This document shows, one piece after another, positions 61,179 through 64,000 of a stretch of DNA of 64,000 nt. Numbering within the stretch: position 1 is the first letter of the stretch; each line of letters opens with the position of its first letter. The notes under the pieces were generated by a model. It was not told the origin of the DNA. It saw only the letters and a program-made list of their open reading frames with translations, and did no database searches. A program made the position numbers and the translations under genes. The stretch comes from Haloarcula limicola (GTDB lineage Archaea; Halobacteriota; Halobacteria; Halobacteriales; Haloarculaceae), in assembly GCF_010119205.1 (NCBI RefSeq), contig NZ_WRXM01000002.1, positions 922,982 through 986,981 of the forward strand, given 5' to 3'.

Positions 61179-62945
61179 ATGGCACATAAGAAAGAGGACG
61201 TCAAAGGCGAACTGTACGGTGACGAGGTCAGGGAGAAGCTAGAGGAGTTCGCGGAACGCGGCTGGGAATCGATCCCGGAGGACGAACGCTCGGAGTGGTT
61301 CACGCGCTTCAAGTTCTGGGGCGTGTTCCACCACCGCGGCGGGCAGGAGTCGTACTTCATGATGCGCCTGACCAACTGCGGCGGAATCTTGGAACCGGAA
61401 CAGCTCCGCGCGATCGGCGAGGTCGCCCGCGACTACGCGAAGGGTCCCGTCGAGAACCCCGAGTTCGGCAACGGGTGGCTCGACCTCACGACGCGACAGT
61501 CCGTTCAACTGCACTGGCTGAAACTCGAAGACATCCCGGAGATATGGGAGAAACTCGAAGCGGTCGGCGTCTCCTCCCGCTCCGCGGGCGGGGACACGAT
61601 GCGGAACATCTCGGGCTGTCCGGTCGCCGGGAAGGCCGAGGAGTACGTCGACTCTCGCCCGATCTTAGACGAGATTCAGGAGACGATCCGTGGGGATAAC
61701 GACCTCTCGAACATGCCCCGGAAGTTCAACATCTCGGTGTCGGGCTGTCGGCAGGGATGCGCGCAGGACGCCATCAACGACATCGGGCTGGAACCGGCTC
61801 ACAAGTTCGTCGAGGGGGAGGACGTCGAGGGGTTCAACGTCCGCGTCGGCGGCGGCCTCGGCGGCCGCGAACCGCGCGAGGCGCGCCCGCTGGACCTGTT
61901 CGTCCGGCCGGAACACGCCGTCGAGACGGTGCGCGCGTTCGTGGAGTTCTACCACGACGAGGGGAACCGGCAGAACCGCTCGAAGAACCGCGCCCGCTTC
62001 TTCGTCGACGAGTACGGCACCGACGCCATCCGCGAGGAACTGGACGAGCGGCTCGACTTCGAGTTCGAGACCGCCGGGACGGACTTCCGCGGCGAGTACA
62101 GCTACAACGCCGGCAAGAGCGCGGAGCACGGCGCGCACGACCACGTCGGCGTCTACGACCAGGCCGACGGCCGGAACTACGTCGGCCTCTCGGTGCCGGT
62201 CGGGCGTCTCCCCGCCGAGGAGGCGATCGAGCTCGCGGACCTGGCCGACGAGTACGGCTCCGGGGAAGTGCGGCTGACCCGCCGGCAGAACCCGCTCCTC
62301 ATGGACGTACCTAACGAGCGACTCGACGACCTGCTCGACGAACCGCTCCTGGCGAAGCACAAGCCCGAACCGAACCCGTTCGTGCAGGGCGCGATGGCCT
62401 GCACCGGGACGGAGTTCTGCTCGCTGGCGCTCACGGAGACGAAGGCGCGGATGGCCCGGACGCTCCGCTGGCTGGGCGAGAACGTCGACGTCCCCGACGA
62501 CGTGGACCGCATCAAGATGCACTTCTCCGGCTGTACGGCCGACTGCGGGCAGGCGATGACAGCCGACATCGGGCTCCAGGGGATGCGCGCCCGCAAGGAC
62601 GGCGAGATGGTCGAGGCGATGGACGTCGGCGTCGGCGGCGGGATGGGCGACGAGCCCGCGTTCATCGACTGGGTCCGCCAGCGCGTGCCCGCAGACGAGG
62701 TGCCGGGGATGCTCGCCAACCTCCTCGAAGCCTACGCCGCGCTCCGCGAGGACGGACAGACCTTCCGCGAGTGGGTCGACGCGACGGGCCACGAGACCAT
62801 CGTCGAACTCGCGGAACCCGAGGAGGTCGAGGGGTACGAGGACCCCTGCCTCGCCGACGGCAAGCAGTCGTGGTATCCCTTCGACGACGGCGAGAGCCCG
62901 GCCCCGACGGACGCGGAGGGGGTGCCGCTGTCGGCCGACGACTGA
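61179..62945 (+). CDS. nirA: Siroheme nitrite/sulfite reductase (ferredoxin-nitrite reductase type)
   Basis: 588 aa. Six-electron reduction of nitrite to ammonium, or sulfite to sulfide. The 4Fe-4S/siroheme cysteines are in CTGTEFCSLAL and SGCTADCGQAM (about residues 409-455); NiR/SiR ferredoxin-like half-domains repeat, with earlier TRQSVQLHWLKLEDIPEIWE and VSGCRQGCAQDAI. No N-terminal signal. Neighbours do not include nitrate reductase or a nitrate carrier, so nitrite versus sulfite is not settled; similarity of layout to haloarchaeal NasD favours nitrite. Start MAHKKEDVKGELYGDEVREK. Confidence 0.9.
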   Translation: MAHKKEDVKGELYGDEVREKLEEFAERGWESIPEDERSEWFTRFKFWGVFHHRGGQESYFMMRLTNCGGILEPEQLRAIGEVARDYAKGPVENPEFGNGWLDLTTRQSVQLHWLKLEDIPEIWEKLEAVGVSSRSAGGDTMRNISGCPVAGKAEEYVDSRPILDEIQETIRGDNDLSNMPRKFNISVSGCRQGCAQDAINDIGLEPAHKFVEGEDVEGFNVRVGGGLGGREPREARPLDLFVRPEHAVETVRAFVEFYHDEGNRQNRSKNRARFFVDEYGTDAIREELDERLDFEFETAGTDFRGEYSYNAGKSAEHGAHDHVGVYDQADGRNYVGLSVPVGRLPAEEAIELADLADEYGSGEVRLTRRQNPLLMDVPNERLDDLLDEPLLAKHKPEPNPFVQGAMACTGTEFCSLALTETKARMARTLRWLGENVDVPDDVDRIKMHFSGCTADCGQAMTADIGLQGMRARKDGEMVEAMDVGVGGGMGDEPAFIDWVRQRVPADEVPGMLANLLEAYAALREDGQTFREWVDATGHETIVELAEPEEVEGYEDPCLADGKQSWYPFDDGESPAPTDAEGVPLSADD

Positions 62946-63077
62946 GAACCGAAACGCGTCGGGCTCTCCCCGACGTTCGACGCCGCCGGCCGTTCGACCG
63001 GCACCCCGACGGACCACCGCTCGTGTCCACGGTCCGTCGGCTCACTTTTTCGCGGTTTCTTTCCGTGTGACCGGTTC

Positions 63078-63103
63078 GGTAGCGTCCGCTTCGGGACGCT
63101 ACC
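63078..63103 (+). terminator. Perfect hairpin downstream of the reductase gene
   Basis: GGTAGCGTCC (63078-63087), loop GCTTCG, GGACGCTACC (63094-63103): a 10-bp perfect stem about 130 nt past the stop. No T-tract follows, so it may stabilise the transcript end or be an operator rather than a terminator. Confidence 0.45.
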
Positions 63104-63207
63104 GGGCAGTCGCTGCGGCGGCACTCGTGTGTCGTTGTGTCGGTCGCTACCGACCGACGATACCGTACACTGATACGCGACTGTGATGGAGACCGGCTCT
63201 GACCGAG

Positions 63208-63417
63208 ATGGGCGCGTTCGCTACCGACGTACGGACGCGGTTACGCGATGGGCTAGCCGAGCGACTCCCGTCGCCCGACTGGCAGACGGAGTACGCGCTC
63301 GCCGGCACGCCGGTCGATGTCGTCGAGGTCGGGGCGACCGACTCGTTCGAGTCGGTGACGTATCGGCCGCTGGTTGCGTTGGTAGAGTACGTCGCAAAAA
63401 CCTCTCGTGAGCCGTGA
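63208..63417 (+). CDS. Small protein, 69 aa, possibly a truncated gene
   Basis: MGAFATDVRTRLRDGLAERL, then PSPDWQTEYALAGTPVDVVE, then a weak hydrophobic end. The opening resembles the N-terminus of larger uncharacterised haloarchaeal proteins in which a similar TPVDV segment leads into a nuclease-like core, but here the frame stops soon after. So either a genuine small protein or a remnant. The codon use and acidic bias are protein-like. Confidence 0.5.
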   Translation: MGAFATDVRTRLRDGLAERLPSPDWQTEYALAGTPVDVVEVGATDSFESVTYRPLVALVEYVAKTSREP

Positions 63418-63464
63418 CCGCCGGACGTTCGATCAGTTCGACGGGCGGTATCGGCTACCGGGCG

Positions 63465-63923
63465 TCACTCGTCGGCCGCTTCGACCGGGAACTGCTCGTG
63501 TTCGCGGACGGTGTTCAAGACGACCGACGTCGCGGCCGACCGCACGTCGGGGTCGGTGAGCAGGTCCTTGATGCGGGCGTTCATCTCGTCGGTGTCGCGG
63601 AACTTCCCGACGGCGACGACGTCGTGACTGCCCGTCACCTCGTAGACGGCGACCATGTTCGGCTGGTCGCGCAGCCGTTCGGTCACGCTCTCGAGGCCGC
63701 TGCCGTCCACCGAGAGCTGGAAGACGGCGGTGACGTCGTAGCCGAGCGCCGCGTAGTCGATGCGGGCGGTGTACTCCTCGATTACGCCCGTCTCGACCAG
63801 TTGGTCCATCCGGCGCGAGACGGTCGTCGCGGCGACGCCCGTCTCGGCGGCGACGTCGCGGGCGCTGGCCCGGCCGTCGCGCAGTAGCGCGTTCACGACC
63901 CGCCTGTCGATATCGTCGACCAT
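63465..63923 (-). CDS. Lrp/AsnC-family transcriptional regulator
   Basis: 152 aa. An N-terminal HTH (DDIDRRVVNALLRDGRASAR, then DVAAETGVAATTVSRRMDQL) and a C-terminal RAM/Lrp ligand domain (FQLSVDGSGLESVTERLRDQ, VYEVTGSHDVVAVGKF). Usually octameric or dimeric and sensitive to an amino acid. Start MVDDIDRR chosen; an ATG 30 nt upstream adds MDQRPSERPA, an unusual head. It could regulate the reductase promoter boxes 2.3 kb away or the next gene to the right; this is inference. Confidence 0.92.
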   Translation of the reverse strand: MVDDIDRRVVNALLRDGRASARDVAAETGVAATTVSRRMDQLVETGVIEEYTARIDYAALGYDVTAVFQLSVDGSGLESVTERLRDQPNMVAVYEVTGSHDVVAVGKFRDTDEMNARIKDLLTDPDVRSAATSVVLNTVREHEQFPVEAADE

Positions 63924-63933
63924 CGCCGGCCGC

Positions 63934-64000
63934 TCAGACGGCCTCTGGTCCACGCTTGCCCGTCCGGACCTGGTAGGCGTCGTCGACCGGCAGGACGAAG
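63934..64000 (-). CDS. Partial gene running off the right edge
   Basis: A minus-strand frame enters from beyond 64000 and stops at a TGA (63934-63936), ending FVLPVDDAYQVRTGKRGPEA then V. The stop lies 10 nt upstream of the regulator start, so the two may be co-transcribed. Only 21 codons are seen, not enough to name it. Confidence 0.5.
   Translation of the reverse strand, partial: FVLPVDDAYQVRTGKRGPEAV

Overview
The window is a high-GC, gene-dense stretch of an archaeal chromosome. The proteins are strongly acidic, many genes start without a Shine-Dalgarno sequence just after an AT-rich TATA-like box, and the gene content is archaeal: two-subunit DNA polymerase D, Hef helicase-nuclease, PurO, arginine synthesis on the LysW carrier, and Tat-exported lipoproteins. 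This points to the class Halobacteria. Genus cannot be fixed from sequence reading alone. Nothing indicates a plasmid, provirus or CRISPR locus; it looks like core chromosome with a few small accessory or repeat islands.

Layout. 1-6 kb (minus strand): hef, a CTP-dependent polyprenol kinase-like membrane protein, glyS and a four-CBS protein. 6.3-12.4 kb: a 55-aa orphan, serA, then two tandem PAS sensor histidine kinases, the first with a ruined ATPase domain. 12.2-17.4 kb (minus): a coiled-coil small protein, the large subunit of polymerase D, a PPC-domain protein, a 2H phosphoesterase and a small membrane protein. 17.8-26.9 kb (plus): a complete late and middle arginine pathway, argG-argH then argW(lysW)-argX-argC-argB-argD-argE-argF, mostly joined by 4-nt overlaps. 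27-37 kb: Gfo/Idh/MocA oxidoreductase, SDR enzyme, TrmB-type regulator, thrC, lysC, a phosphoesterase, purO, an HNH-repeat protein and tRNA-Gln(CTG). 37-48 kb: UspA, PiT phosphate transporter, glycosyltransferase-like protein, LUD protein, leuS, a cupin, a cysteine-poor HMA protein, GIY-YIG protein, rhomboid, RNase H-like exonuclease, a second UspA and a ParA-like protein. 48-58 kb: a Tat lipoprotein with a striking FPDxxF hexapeptide repeat, HIT protein, uracil-DNA glycosylase, ileS, SnoaL-like protein, MFS transporter and prs. 58-64 kb: a beta-propeller-like protein, hemL, a siroheme nitrite/sulfite reductase with a triplicated promoter palindrome, and an Lrp/AsnC regulator.

The most unusual signals are not classical genes. 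(1) Both argF and ileS are followed by a second, partial copy of their own 3' end, and the two spacers between full gene and tail copy look alike (T-tract, hairpin, then a CACCCGA...AAAAGG...GGC block). The ileS tail copy differs almost only at synonymous sites. A related palindrome follows lysC, without a tail copy. (2) Two loci carry a structured repeat with conserved ends (GAAAGCCCCG ... CGCCCCTTTCAnTCCCACCC) and covarying inner stems. (3) The FPDxxF lipoprotein and (4) the pseudokinase/kinase pair are the strongest protein-level oddities.
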